The position numbers and the translations under genes were made by a program. The notes below the pieces were generated by a model. The model saw only the letters and a list, made by a program, of their open reading frames with translations. It ran no database searches and was not told the origin of the DNA. This document shows positions 1 to 8,411 of a stretch of DNA of 64,000 bases, in pieces (the stretch's first letter is position 1; every line of letters begins with the position of its first letter). This DNA comes from Luteibacter anthropi (GTDB lineage Bacteria > Pseudomonadota > Gammaproteobacteria > Xanthomonadales > Rhodanobacteraceae): NCBI RefSeq assembly GCF_011759365.1, contig NZ_JAARLZ010000009.1:124001-188000 (forward strand). Reading direction: 5' to 3'.

Positions 1-382
1 CGTACTGCATGCCCTTGAGGTGAAACACACCCATGCGGATGAGGTTCATGCCGGTCACATGGAATGCGCACCAGGCCACGCTACCGAGAAAATAAAGCGG
101 CAGGCGGCGACGCCACGTATCCGCATGCAGGGGCCAGCGGTCGCAGGCGATCAGAAGAAAGGGCAGTGCCAGCAGCGACACCACCGCGCTGCTGAACTCG
201 AACGTGGCGAGCTGCCAGGCGGCGAAGGCCACGTGGTAGCGCTCGGCATCGATGCCATTGGTGATGGTGCCGCTGACCGCTGAGCTGCCAAAGAGCACCA
301 GCCAGAAGGCCACCACGAACCAGCGGCGGCGGCGATGGTCGCGTGCCAGGTCGTGGCCGGGCGGGAGGGGCGTCGAAGTCAT
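1..382 (-). CDS. N-terminal part of a membrane-anchored regulator, possibly LytTR type (runs off left edge)
   Basis: An open frame begins at an ATG (positions 382-380) preceded by AGGGAC and stays open to the window edge, giving 127 residues. The visible part is a short charged N-terminus followed by hydrophobic helices near residues 21-38, 62-80 and 92-115. The layout, with WRRRLPLY, GSVAWCAFHVTGMNLIR and an exit after KGMQY, resembles the membrane half of Xanthomonadales proteins that carry a C-terminal LytTR DNA-binding domain. That domain would lie outside the window, so the functional name is an inference. The gene is divergent from the acyltransferase at 533 and shares a 150-base intergenic region with it; such a pairing would fit local regulation. 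Confidence 0.6.
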   Translation of the reverse strand, partial: MTSTPLPPGHDLARDHRRRRWFVVAFWLVLFGSSAVSGTITNGIDAERYHVAFAAWQLATFEFSSAVVSLLALPFLLIACDRWPLHADTWRRRLPLYFLGSVAWCAFHVTGMNLIRMGVFHLKGMQY

Positions 383-532
383 GTCCCTATGCTACCGGCA
401 CGGCAGCGGGGGCCGTTGGCCTTCGTCACTCCGTGCCCACCGTTCGTCCCAGGGAGGGCGGATTCCGCCCCCTGCCGCTGGCGATGCGGCCGGCCCGGCG
501 CGCATCGTGGCCCCGCTACTCAGGGGACACAC

Positions 533-1759
533 ATGGACCGGACACGCCGTTACGACATCGACGCCCTGCGCGTCTTCGCCTTTGCCTTCCTGATCCTGTA
601 CCACACGGGCATGGTCTACGTGGGGGACTGGGGCTTCCATATCAAAAGCAACTACACGGCCGAGTGGCTGCAATGGCCGATGATCTTCCTCAATCGCTGG
701 CGGATGAGCCTGCTGTTCCTGATCTCCGGCATCGCCATCGCGCTGGCCGCCCCGGAAGGACGGCTGCTCCGCTTCACCCGCGAGCGGGCGTGGCGACTCC
801 TGCTGCCGCTGTTCTTCGGCATGTTCGTGGTGGTGCCCATCCAGCCCTATTGCGAGGGCGTGGCCAGCGGGCACCTGCAGCCGGGGTTCTGGCGATTTCT
901 GGTGGCCTACTGGCAGGTGCATCCCTGGCCGAGGGGCAGCTTCTCCGGCTGGGAATACGGAATCACCTGGAACCACCTGTGGTACCTGCAATACCTGTGG
1001 ACCTACACCGTGGGCCTGGTGCTCCTGATGCCCCTGCTGAACCGGCCTGCCGTGCACTGGGCCGTGGGTCGCTTCGCCCGCTCGCCGGCCTGGGTGCTGC
1101 TGGGCGTTCCGGCCGCCTTGCAGGTGCTTTACCTGTGGGTGCTGGCGCCGCGGTTCCCGCCCACCAACGCCTTCTTCGGCGACTGGTTCCAGCATGCGAA
1201 GTACGCCACCGTGTTCCTGTCCGGCTACCTGCTGGCCCGGGAAGCGTCGTTCTGGGACCGCGTGGTGGCGGCCCGTCGCAGCACGCTGGTGATCGCGCTG
1301 GCCTCGGTCACGGTCTACCTGGGCCTGCGCTACCTGAGCATGAAGGTGGGCGATCATCCGCCGGCCTGGGCGCAGCAGGTGCCCGGCGCGGTATGGACGG
1401 CGATCTCCCATGGCTCCCAGTGTCTCTACCTGTGGGTGGCCCTGCTGACGATCCTGGGCTGGGGCAAGGTCTGGCTCGACCGGCCTTTCCGCTGGCTGCC
1501 CTACTGCACCGAGGCGGTGTACCCCTGGTACATGCTCCACCAGAGCCTGATCATCCTGTTGATCTTCCTGCTCAAGCCGCTGTCCCTGGGCCCCTGGCTG
1601 GAGCCGGCCATGGTGCTGGGCGGCACCGTTGCCGGCTGCCACATCCTCCATGAATACGGCATCCGCCGGGTGGGCTTCCTGCGTCCCCTGTTCGGGCTGA
1701 AACGTCCGAAAGCCTCCCCTGCCACCCTGCCCGTCGGAGGTGTCGCAAGTTCGCCATGA
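533..1759 (+). CDS. acyltransferase 3 family membrane protein (OpgC-like)
   Basis: A 408-residue polytopic membrane protein. The N-terminus RRYDIDALRVFAFAFLILYH carries the Asp10, Arg13 and His24 pattern of the acyltransferase_3 (OpgC/OafA) family, which transfers acyl groups such as succinyl or acetyl to extracytoplasmic glycans. About ten hydrophobic segments follow, including LLFLISGIAIAL, LLLPLFFGMFVVVP and a C-terminal run around YMLHQSLIILLIFLL. The start at 533 is chosen because AGGGGA lies 6-11 bases upstream and the family motif begins at once; the frame stays open further upstream, but that stretch is not family-like. The acyl acceptor cannot be told from sequence. It is divergent from the putative regulator at the left edge. 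Confidence 0.85.
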   Translation: MDRTRRYDIDALRVFAFAFLILYHTGMVYVGDWGFHIKSNYTAEWLQWPMIFLNRWRMSLLFLISGIAIALAAPEGRLLRFTRERAWRLLLPLFFGMFVVVPIQPYCEGVASGHLQPGFWRFLVAYWQVHPWPRGSFSGWEYGITWNHLWYLQYLWTYTVGLVLLMPLLNRPAVHWAVGRFARSPAWVLLGVPAALQVLYLWVLAPRFPPTNAFFGDWFQHAKYATVFLSGYLLAREASFWDRVVAARRSTLVIALASVTVYLGLRYLSMKVGDHPPAWAQQVPGAVWTAISHGSQCLYLWVALLTILGWGKVWLDRPFRWLPYCTEAVYPWYMLHQSLIILLIFLLKPLSLGPWLEPAMVLGGTVAGCHILHEYGIRRVGFLRPLFGLKRPKASPATLPVGGVASSP

Positions 1760-1849
1760 TTCCCATGACACCGGGCATTCATCCCCTTAACGTTCGGCGA
1801 GCGATGATCAGCTCCCAGGTGTTGAAGGAGCTCCCGGGCGGGGGTGCAG

Positions 1850-2299
1850 ATGGACCAGTGCTGGCTTAACCACTACGACGAGAACTTCACGACCGCCGAG
1901 AACATCGGCCACGGCATGGTCGCGACCCGCTATACCCGCTGGACCGGTACCCAGGACGACTGCCTCGCCCTGACCCACGATGCCGGAGAAGCCACCCAGC
2001 TGGTGGCAAAGCTCGATGACCAGGGCTCGCTGGACATGCTGATGGAGCTGGGCGAAGGCGAATGCCAGTTCGTGCTCCAGTACTCCAGCGAAGGGCTGGA
2101 ACAGGACGCCGAGCTGGTGGCCTTCTACCGCAACCACCAGCGCGGACCGGTGGTGACCATCCGCCGGGGCGTGCGCGATGGCGTGCTGGTGTGCCCCTTC
2201 CCCGACGAACCGCCGCACGATCCGCTGGCCAATGAGATCCGGTTTGAGAAGCTGCGCGGCAAGCTGGTGATCCGGCGCGTGTCGATCGTCAGCCGCTGA
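1850..2299 (+). CDS. hypothetical protein, about 150 aa, soluble
   Basis: A 149-residue protein with no signal peptide or membrane segment, acidic in its middle part (ELGEGECQF, EGLEQDAEL) and basic at the C-terminus (KLRGKLVIRRVSI). Start choice is uncertain: an in-frame GTG at 1844 lies 13 bases after GAAGGAG, while the ATG at 1850 has a G-run 5 bases upstream. No family recognised. It is a single gene followed at once by a bidirectional terminator, with an 84-base gap from the acyltransferase. Confidence 0.6.
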   Translation: MDQCWLNHYDENFTTAENIGHGMVATRYTRWTGTQDDCLALTHDAGEATQLVAKLDDQGSLDMLMELGEGECQFVLQYSSEGLEQDAELVAFYRNHQRGPVVTIRRGVRDGVLVCPFPDEPPHDPLANEIRFEKLRGKLVIRRVSIVSR

Positions 2300-2330
2300 A
2301 AAAAAGGGCGCCCTCAGGCGCCCTTTTTTC
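2299..2330. terminator. bidirectional intrinsic terminator between convergent genes
   Basis: Arms AAAAAGGGCGCC (2301-2312) and GGCGCCCTTTTTT (2317-2329) pair around a CTCA loop, with A-run and T-run on either side. It starts at the stop codon of the hypothetical gene and ends just before the stop codon of the M61 peptidase gene on the other strand, so it can end both transcripts. Confidence 0.9.
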
Positions 2331-4226
2331 TTACCTGGTCTTGTACAACTCGCCCAGCCAGTCGGGCTTGCTCTTGTCGCGCTCGAGGTGCGGGTACTTC
2401 AGGCCTTCGTGGTAGTCCACCTTGATCGTCTTGTACTGGTCGAAGTTCTTCACCAGCAGTTCGATCGGGGCCTTGCCGGTCTTCGCATCGGTGACGGCAT
2501 CCTTCAGCACGTCGCCGCTGAATTCCTTGTTGTTCACCGCCACGATGTGCATGCCCGGCGAGAGGCCGGCATTGAAGGCCGGACCATCCCAGCGCACGTC
2601 GGAGATGTCACCCTTGGCCGACACTGCAAAGCCTGCCGAGTAGGTGAGATCGGTGTAGCCCCGCTTGGACTCGAACATCTTCACCACGTCGGAGGGCTTG
2701 TCGTTGTAGACCAGCTTCCAGCCGCCGCGCTCGATGCCTTCGATGTCGCCCTTGTGGCCGTAGACGCGATCCTTCAGGTAGGTAGCCCAGTCGTACGGCG
2801 CGATGCCGTTGAGCGTGCTGGCCACGTCGTCGAAGGTGTACGGATTGACCTTCCAGTCGCCGTCCTTCATGCCGAAGAATGCCTTGGCGAAATCGTCGAG
2901 CGAGCGCTTGTTCTTCGTGAGCTCACGCAGCTTGGTGTCCACGTCGAGCCAGATCATCTGGCCGCCCGAATAGTAGTCTTCGCTCATCTGGTAGTTGCGG
3001 TACGAGAGCGGACGACGCTGGGCGATGGTCGGATCGTTCGTGGTGTCGCCGATGGTGCGCCAGGACAGGCCCGGGCGACCCTGGTCATACGTGGCGGCGA
3101 CAAAGGCGAGCAGTTCGCGCGCCTGGTCCTGCGAGACAAGGCCCGCACGCGCGGCCACCACATTGCCCCAGAACTGCGTCTGGCCTTCGTACACCCACAA
3201 CAGGCTGTCGCCCATCGGCACGTTGAAGCTCGGCGTGGCGAGATCGGCACCGCGACGATACTTGCCGTCCCAGGAGTGGTTGTACTCGTGGGCGAGCAGG
3301 TCGCGACCGAGCCAGTTCTTGTCCCATTCGGTGAAGTAGCCCGGTGCAGCGCTGTTCTCGGACGAGCGATGGTGCTCGAGACCGATGCCGCCGAGCTGGG
3401 TGGTGAGCGCCAGCAGAAAGTCGTAGTGGTTGTAGTGGCGCGCGCCGTAGAGCTTGTCCATCTGCTGGACGAGCTTGCGGTGGATCTCCAGCGCCTCGGG
3501 CTTGATCTCCAGCGACTTGGCATTGTCGGCCACGATATTCAGGTGCACCGGCGAGCGACCATTGGGATCGAGGTCCACGCGCTTGAAGTAGCGACCGGCG
3601 AAGATCGGCGAATCGACGAGGTTGTCGAAGTCGATGGCCTTGAAGGTGACGGTGTCCCCGTCCTTGCTGGACTGCTCGAGCGCGGTGCCGAACTGGAAAC
3701 CGGCCGGCAGCTTCACCGACGGCTCCACCTGCACCTTGTCGGCGCGGTAACCCGCCGGGTACAGCGCCACCTGGTTCCACTGCACGTTGACGATGTCGTT
3801 CGTCATCACGATGCGGCCCTGGCGCGGGTCCTGCGGCGTGAGGGTTTGGAATTCCACGTCGACCTGGGTGGCACCGGCCGGCACGTCGATGTGGAAGGCA
3901 TAGACGTTGTACTCGTCGCGCTTCCATTCGATGCGCTTGCCACCGGCATGCACGATGAGGCCGGCGAACTGGTCGATCGGGCCCGTGGGCGAATGGTGGC
4001 CCGGGATCCACTCCGGGAACAGCAGGGTCAGCGGACCGGCCTGCGCGGGAATGGATTCCTTGACGCGGATGATGCGGCGGTCGAGATCAGTGGCGTCGAC
4101 GTTGAGCTTCAGGGTGCCGTTGAACGGCGCGTCCTGGATGGGCGGAACGTCGTCCGCGCGGACGGCGGTAGCGCCGACACCGGCCAGGGCGGCCAGCAGC
4201 GCGGAGGCAAGAAGGGTGGATTTCAC
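2331..4226 (-). CDS. secreted M61 family metallopeptidase (glycyl aminopeptidase type) with PDZ domain
   Basis: A 631-residue exported protein. A GTG start at 4226 (MKSTLLASALLAALAGVG, cleavage near AVRA) has GGGAG 7 bases upstream; this is preferred over a start 16 codons earlier because the signal peptide then begins correctly. Domain order: signal peptide, N-terminal beta domain, thermolysin-like catalytic domain with zinc motif HEYNH at 313-317 and the third-ligand Glu in VYEGQTQFWG near 347, then a C-terminal PDZ-like region (FNAGLSPGMHIVAVNN). M61 enzymes release N-terminal Gly or Ala residues; this one would act in the periplasm or outside. It is a single gene, divergent from the outer-membrane barrel gene at 4520. 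Confidence 0.9.
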   Translation of the reverse strand: MKSTLLASALLAALAGVGATAVRADDVPPIQDAPFNGTLKLNVDATDLDRRIIRVKESIPAQAGPLTLLFPEWIPGHHSPTGPIDQFAGLIVHAGGKRIEWKRDEYNVYAFHIDVPAGATQVDVEFQTLTPQDPRQGRIVMTNDIVNVQWNQVALYPAGYRADKVQVEPSVKLPAGFQFGTALEQSSKDGDTVTFKAIDFDNLVDSPIFAGRYFKRVDLDPNGRSPVHLNIVADNAKSLEIKPEALEIHRKLVQQMDKLYGARHYNHYDFLLALTTQLGGIGLEHHRSSENSAAPGYFTEWDKNWLGRDLLAHEYNHSWDGKYRRGADLATPSFNVPMGDSLLWVYEGQTQFWGNVVAARAGLVSQDQARELLAFVAATYDQGRPGLSWRTIGDTTNDPTIAQRRPLSYRNYQMSEDYYSGGQMIWLDVDTKLRELTKNKRSLDDFAKAFFGMKDGDWKVNPYTFDDVASTLNGIAPYDWATYLKDRVYGHKGDIEGIERGGWKLVYNDKPSDVVKMFESKRGYTDLTYSAGFAVSAKGDISDVRWDGPAFNAGLSPGMHIVAVNNKEFSGDVLKDAVTDAKTGKAPIELLVKNFDQYKTIKVDYHEGLKYPHLERDKSKPDWLGELYKTR

Positions 4227-4449
4227 TACAGTCTCCCGGAAAACAAATGGGCGCCCGGCCGTCCTTGCGAGCAAATCGGCGCGCTCCCCTGTGGATTGCG
4301 CAAGACACCGATGCTAGCTCTCGTTCAGGGAGAGGCCCTATGCCAGAGGTCACGGGTGGGCGGAATGGCCCTTGTCAGGAAAGGAGAACGTGTTCGCAGG
4401 TTTCCACGACGGCATGCGGATATGCCCTGCGGCTATATCGCAGGATTCA

Positions 4450-4455
4450 TATAAT
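4450..4455 (+). promoter_or_regulatory. candidate -10 box for the 4520 gene
   Basis: A perfect TATAAT lies 65 bases upstream of the start codon at 4520, inside the 293-base region that separates two divergent genes. The hexamer 17 bases upstream (CTGCGG) is a poor -35, so only the -10 is convincing. Nothing else is recognised between 4227 and 4519. Confidence 0.4.
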
Positions 4456-4519
4456 ACTGCGCCCGGCCAGCATGCAGACCGGCGACGGGATCAGGACTTC
4501 TAGGGATCAAGGAACCAAC

Positions 4520-5203
4520 ATGCACAACACCATGCTCCGCACGGCCATCGCTGCCGTGCTGCTCGCCGCACCGCTCGCCGCCACGGCTGAATCGTCGTCC
4601 GCCTCTGTTTCGCAGACAGGTCCCTTCATCTCGGTGACGACCGGCGCATCGCGCTTCGATATCGACCATCGCCCGACGAGCGACGCGAACTACAAAAAAG
4701 AAGATCGCAGCAGCACCGGCTTCGGCATACTCGGCGGCTATCGCTGGGTGGTGTCGCGCCCCTTCTCGCTTGGCGTGGAAGCTGGGTATGTGAATCTTGG
4801 CAAGGCCACGTGGCGTAACGATCGCGGTGGACTTTCCACGCATTACGCCCTGCGCGAAGAAACCAGGAGCGATGCCATCGTCATCGGCGTCAATGGCAAG
4901 TGGGATCTCCCGTATGACCTTCGCCTCACCGCACACCTGGGCGTGGCGCACCTTCGCACCCGCTCCGAAGGCAGCGAGGAATACAGCTATATCCAGGTCT
5001 ACGACAACACGGTGCGCTATCGTCATACCTCGTTCGATAACCGTATCTACGGTGGCATCGGCGTGGGTTACGACTTCAGCGAGAACATCGGTCTGGCATT
5101 AACGTTCGATCGTTATACGTTCAAGCCCAATGGCAAGGGCGACAACGGCAAGACGGCCCACGTGAACCTGGTTGGCCTGACCGCCGAATATCGGTTCTGG
5201 TAA
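4520..5203 (+). CDS. small outer-membrane beta-barrel protein (OmpA-like/Ail-type fold)
   Basis: A 227-residue protein with a signal peptide (MHNTMLRTAIAAVLLAAPLAATA, start after AAGGAACC) followed by alternating amphipathic strands: PFISVTTGASRF, GFGILGGYRW, LGVEAGYVNLG, RLTAHLGVAH, IYGGIGVGYDF. It ends in the aromatic C-terminal signature YRFW, typical of BamA-inserted barrels. The length suits an eight-stranded barrel. Such proteins serve adhesion, membrane stability or stress resistance; no specific role can be assigned. Single gene, followed by a short hairpin. Confidence 0.8.
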   Translation: MHNTMLRTAIAAVLLAAPLAATAESSSASVSQTGPFISVTTGASRFDIDHRPTSDANYKKEDRSSTGFGILGGYRWVVSRPFSLGVEAGYVNLGKATWRNDRGGLSTHYALREETRSDAIVIGVNGKWDLPYDLRLTAHLGVAHLRTRSEGSEEYSYIQVYDNTVRYRHTSFDNRIYGGIGVGYDFSENIGLALTFDRYTFKPNGKGDNGKTAHVNLVGLTAEYRFW

Positions 5204-5215
5204 GACGAACATAGG

Positions 5216-5250
5216 AAGCGGCATCGCGTCGATCAACGGGATGCCGCTTT
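5216..5250 (+). terminator. hairpin after the outer-membrane barrel gene
   Basis: AAGCGGCATC (5216-5225) pairs with GATGCCGCTTT (5240-5250) around a 14-base loop. Only three T follow, so termination strength is uncertain. It overlaps the stop codon of the minus-strand gene at 5249. Confidence 0.5.
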
Positions 5251-5599
5251 ACCATCCAAAAAGCTGCTTATATCGCCAGCCCGGATACAAACTGTCATAA
5301 AGCGCATTCAAAGCGTCCGCCTTCTGATACATGGGATCACATTCTGGACGCACATTGATTTGCGTACTGTACGTAACAATTCCCCTGGTTTCCCAGACAC
5401 GGCTTGGTCCGTCATGGGCACGATAATCCCATGACCATCCGGGCTCAGGATGCTCTGGTACCAAATGGTCGATAACGCCCCCAGGGCAGGGGGCGATGCC
5501 TCTTGCCTTAACGCTGAATGGCGGAAATAACATCGTCAACGCAAGCAAGAGAACTGCGATCGAATATGCCGATCGGGCCTTTCCCAAACCCATACCCAT
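5249..5599 (-). CDS. small secreted hypothetical protein (116 aa)
   Basis: The ATG at 5599 has GGAGG 5-6 bases upstream and starts a clear signal peptide (MGMGLGKARSAYSIAVLLLAL, cleavage near SVKARG). The frame stays open 29 codons further, but that part is not signal-like. The mature part is about 80 residues with two cysteines and the C-terminal end YPGWRYKQLFGW. No family recognised. It is the last of three small minus-strand genes of similar type (the others end at 5793 and 6042), in a stretch less GC-rich than the flanks. Confidence 0.55.
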   Translation of the reverse strand: MGMGLGKARSAYSIAVLLLALTMLFPPFSVKARGIAPCPGGVIDHLVPEHPEPGWSWDYRAHDGPSRVWETRGIVTYSTQINVRPECDPMYQKADALNALYDSLYPGWRYKQLFGW

Positions 5600-5792
5600 C
5601 ACACCCTCCGTCTCTTCGAAGACGCCGCAGCATCCCTGGCAGTCAGCGAAGATGCGCGCGATGTGGATGGCCTCTGGATTCCACACCTCCGCCTAAGCCG
5701 CGTAACGCGACTAATGCGCATACTGGCTGACCCGATTATGACCTACCCAGCTATCCGCACCAACATCTCTTAACTCGAAAGGACGCATGGCA

Positions 5793-6023
5793 CTATCGCA
5801 ATAATTTCAGCTGACAGCAAAGAAAGTCACATTGACATTTCTTGCTTTTTAAATAATCCAAAAGCTCATGGATCCAGATCGACGAACCATCATCAATCGT
5901 GCCCTCGAAGGAATTTTCAATCGCGCACAGCGAGATCAATGTCGCCGGCCTCGCGAAAGTCGGCGACGGACACATGCTCACCAAAAGAGCGACACCAGCG
6001 CAATAATTACGGTAAACATCCAA
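5793..6023 (-). CDS. possible small exported protein (76 aa)
   Basis: The N-terminus looks like a signal peptide (VYRNYCAGVALLVSMCPSPTFARPA) and the rest is short and cysteine-rich at the end (CQCDFLCCQL). The start has no convincing ribosome site and the C-terminus does not resemble a known fold, so it could be a decayed gene. It lies 18 bases downstream of the gene ending at 6042, in the same direction. The 193 bases between it and the gene starting at 5599 hold nothing recognised. Confidence 0.35.
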   Translation of the reverse strand: MDVYRNYCAGVALLVSMCPSPTFARPATLISLCAIENSFEGTIDDGSSIWIHELLDYLKSKKCQCDFLCCQLKLLR

Positions 6024-6041
6024 TCAACTTCTTATCTCGCA

Positions 6042-6383
6042 TTACCAAAGTACATAGTAATTTACATTTCCAACAGCGCGATCAAAACGACGAATCTTCA
6101 GATCAGGTGCAATTGCATCTCGAAATAAACCGACAGTATCTTGATCATGCCATGCAAGGTCAGAAACACCACCCGAAAACTTGTCTGCCGCGACGTAGTC
6201 TCCTGAATAGGGCCTCGTTCCTTGTCTCCATCCATAGAGGTTGACGTACTTCTCCCCTGGCCCTGCGATTGCTTTCGAAACATCTCGTCCAAAAACTACG
6301 GAAGTCATCGATGAAAGCAGGATAATCGCCAACAAAGCTGCGAACATCCTTCTACTTGAAACATATTCCGGCAACGTACTCAT
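6042..6383 (-). CDS. small secreted hypothetical protein (113 aa)
   Basis: The start ATG has GAGGTG upstream. A signal peptide covers about residues 12-32 (MFAALLAIILLSSMTSVVFG). The mature part (about 80 residues) has no cysteine, is rich in Gly, Tyr and Trp (KYVNLYGWRQGTRPYSGDY) and ends in NVNYYVLW. An aromatic C-terminus also ends the small protein at 5249. No family recognised. It is first of three small genes read leftwards and follows the secreted repeat protein block on the same strand. Confidence 0.55.
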   Translation of the reverse strand: MSTLPEYVSSRRMFAALLAIILLSSMTSVVFGRDVSKAIAGPGEKYVNLYGWRQGTRPYSGDYVAADKFSGGVSDLAWHDQDTVGLFRDAIAPDLKIRRFDRAVGNVNYYVLW

Positions 6384-6493
6384 GGTGTCACCTCGTCAAA
6401 GTATCGAACGCTATTTCATGATTTCTCATTCATGACGAGCAAGACCCTCGTCGTGAGGTAACTGCAATAAGATTCCCTACCACGATACAAGTG

Positions 6494-6580
6494 TCACGAA
6501 AGCAGCGTAATCACCGCGTTGCTCGTATGCCTTGAATCATCCGCAGCGCCAACGGCATAAGTGCCCAAGCCATCGACACC
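6494..6580 (-). pseudogene. C-terminal fragment of a third HAF-type secreted repeat protein
   Basis: Read on the minus strand, this stretch encodes GTYAVGAADDSRHTSNAVITLLS followed by a stop. It aligns with the last 24 or so residues of the two complete paralogues next door (VAAGSADDGTHESNAVVYSLP and YAAGVAQDAGHNDNAVLTTLP). No start codon or further family sequence is seen upstream, so it is read as the remnant of a third tandem copy. The rest of 6384-6697 shows no gene I can support. Confidence 0.6.
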
Positions 6581-6697
6581 GCACCAAGACCCTTGGAGGC
6601 GCACCGATGAAAGAAAGGGACCCTCACCGAAACGATGCTGCATCCATGTACTAACCAAGCGCACTGACGGCAACTTCTCACGCCCCTCATGAGGAGA

Positions 6698-7987
6698 CTA
6701 TGGAAGGGAATACACGACAGCGTTGCTTTCGTGCGTACCATCATCTGCACTGCCCGCAGCCACTGCACCACTCTTCGACACGGCGGTAGCTATCTCATTG
6801 GATCCGCCACTGAGAAGCGGCTCGACAATCAGGGAGGGTGATGCAGACGTTGGATCAATGGAGGCCGCGGCGATGTGACCGTCCCCCGTTTCCCCATTGA
6901 TCACAATGCGGTCATTGCTGCCAAATCCAGCGAGCACGATGCTATTCGCCTGGACGCCAGGGCCACCGGGCGAAATCCGGGGAACGAGCAATTGCTTTCC
7001 TGTGCCAGGTTCCCAGTACCCAACGCCCGATTTACCGTTGACATCCTGATAGGCATAGACGACGTGCCCAGCGTCATTCATGGCGGCCCCGACCGTCAAA
7101 ACCGGATTCCCCCCGGCGGCTAGGGTAAGCGCCTGGCCGACCAGCGGCGAACCACTCCACCGCACGGCCCGGCTACGAGGCGGCGCATCATAACGACACG
7201 TGCCGAGTACCTGTCCAGAGGCATTGATGCTCGATGCCATGCATTGCTCTACATTGGCCGGTGGCGCACCTGCGGGCAAGGGAGGGTTCGGCAGGACGGT
7301 CATGGTGTACCCCACTCCCGTCCACGTGGCTACCTTCGGCTGATTGGTGATGGTGGTACCCAACAACGGCGTTGTCGGACAATTGACAACCACCGTGGGA
7401 TTACCGCTCCCTCCTGACTGCACATCAGAGAGAACGCAGTTGTCGCCCGCACTTGATACCTGTGTGGCTGTGGCACTGTTGGGCGCCCACACAACAGCGG
7501 TCGAGTTCACCGCGGGTGCCGCTCCTACACTCTGTCCGCCGACGAATCCCTGATCGTTATAAGCCGTCGCCCTGGAAGAAACATCGGACGCCAGACCAAG
7601 CAGTCCCGACAGCGGAGCCAGTTTCAGTGGTGAGGCACCTGAACCGGCCCATGTCACGGCATAGAACTGGTTGTTTCCGTAATCACATTGGCCTATCACG
7701 GATCCTGAATTGGAAATGCCAGAAACGCCGCAGGCTTTTCCCGCCACCGGTACCGTCAGCGATACCTCCGCACCTGCCATAGCGATCCATGGAACCGTAG
7801 GCAGATTGACACTGCCAGGTGTGCAAACGCCCGCCGCCGTACCGGTATCGTTGATGTCCACCGCCACACATTGCGCCCCTGATATATGGCCTAGATTGGT
7901 AGTGACTCCTGCTCTGGCGTGCGGCGCTACGGCACTGATGATCACTGCGAGCACACAACCTGCGTATCTACTGTTGATCGATTTCAT
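6698..7987 (-). CDS. secreted HAF/beta-propeller-like repeat protein, copy 1
   Basis: A 429-residue protein with a signal peptide (MKSINSRYAGCVLAVIISAVAPHARA). The mature protein is built of repeats of the type 'INDTGTAAGVC', 'ISNSGSVIGQC', 'YNDQGFVGGQS', 'INASGQVLGTC', 'MNDAGHVVYAY', that is, (I/M)N-(D/A)-x-G-xxxG, which is the pattern of extracellular HAF-family repeats that build propeller-like folds. Cysteine pairs recur in the repeats. It ends in NAVVYSLP. A close paralogue lies at 9028-10263 on the same strand. Function is unknown; extracellular binding or structure is likely from the export signal. Confidence 0.75.
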   Translation of the reverse strand: MKSINSRYAGCVLAVIISAVAPHARAGVTTNLGHISGAQCVAVDINDTGTAAGVCTPGSVNLPTVPWIAMAGAEVSLTVPVAGKACGVSGISNSGSVIGQCDYGNNQFYAVTWAGSGASPLKLAPLSGLLGLASDVSSRATAYNDQGFVGGQSVGAAPAVNSTAVVWAPNSATATQVSSAGDNCVLSDVQSGGSGNPTVVVNCPTTPLLGTTITNQPKVATWTGVGYTMTVLPNPPLPAGAPPANVEQCMASSINASGQVLGTCRYDAPPRSRAVRWSGSPLVGQALTLAAGGNPVLTVGAAMNDAGHVVYAYQDVNGKSGVGYWEPGTGKQLLVPRISPGGPGVQANSIVLAGFGSNDRIVINGETGDGHIAAASIDPTSASPSLIVEPLLSGGSNEIATAVSKSGAVAAGSADDGTHESNAVVYSLP

Positions 7988-8155
7988 GACCAGCCCCGTG
8001 CAACGACGACATTGTCGATCGCACGTTATTCCCCGAACATTCCCGGCGGATGTATCTCATTAGTTATAGGTAAAAACTAAATCGTTTTTCTTATCAGCCA
8101 TATGCGCCAGGCATTCCGCTTTCGCATGGCATTTGCCGTTTATGCAGGGGAAGCA

Positions 8156-8411
8156 TCAAATGTGCCAGCGGAAAATCACCCAGAACGCCACGGCGGCGGA
8201 TGTCGCAAAACCCATGCCAAACATAGCAGCGCGAAACACCAGAAACGCCGTCTCACGCTGCGGATGAATCCATACCTGGATCATCAGGTGTTGAAGTGCC
8301 AGCAATGCGACAACGGCGCACGCAAAGGCGGCGACGGTCGATGAAGACCAGTACGATGATCAGCATCAACAGTAGCGCCAGGGTGATCTGGATCACTTCG
8401 ATGCCCATCAT
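8156..8411 (-). pseudogene. small membrane protein with a +1 frame break (about 84 aa if restored)
   Basis: Translation starts at the ATG at 8411, which overlaps the stop of the upstream gene (ATGA) and follows GAGGTG. The first frame gives MMGIEVIQITLALLLMLIIVLV, a membrane helix, then turns into Arg-rich sequence and stops at 8253. One base out of phase, a clear two-helix membrane sequence runs on (VAAFACAVVALLALQHL and AAMFGMGFATSAAVAFWVIF) and stops at 8156. The whole span is 256 bases, one more than a multiple of three. Either a base was inserted (mutation or sequencing error) near 8340-8350, or two short proteins overlap. No family recognised. Confidence 0.5.

Noticed and set aside
2388-4454. 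Long plus-strand open frame (688 codons) opposite the M61 peptidase
   Set aside because: The text has no domain signatures and is rich in V, A, H and R as expected from the reverse strand of a GC-rich gene; the peptidase on the other strand has complete motifs. Similar antisense frames opposite thrC (23753-25204), leuC (28992-30413) and ilvB (35312-36964) were left out for the same reason.
6511-6771. Minus-strand frame of 86 codons after the first secreted repeat protein
   Set aside because: It overlaps the end of the repeat-protein gene in another frame, has no ribosome site and no family-like text; the same DNA holds the C-terminal fragment of a third copy in a different frame.
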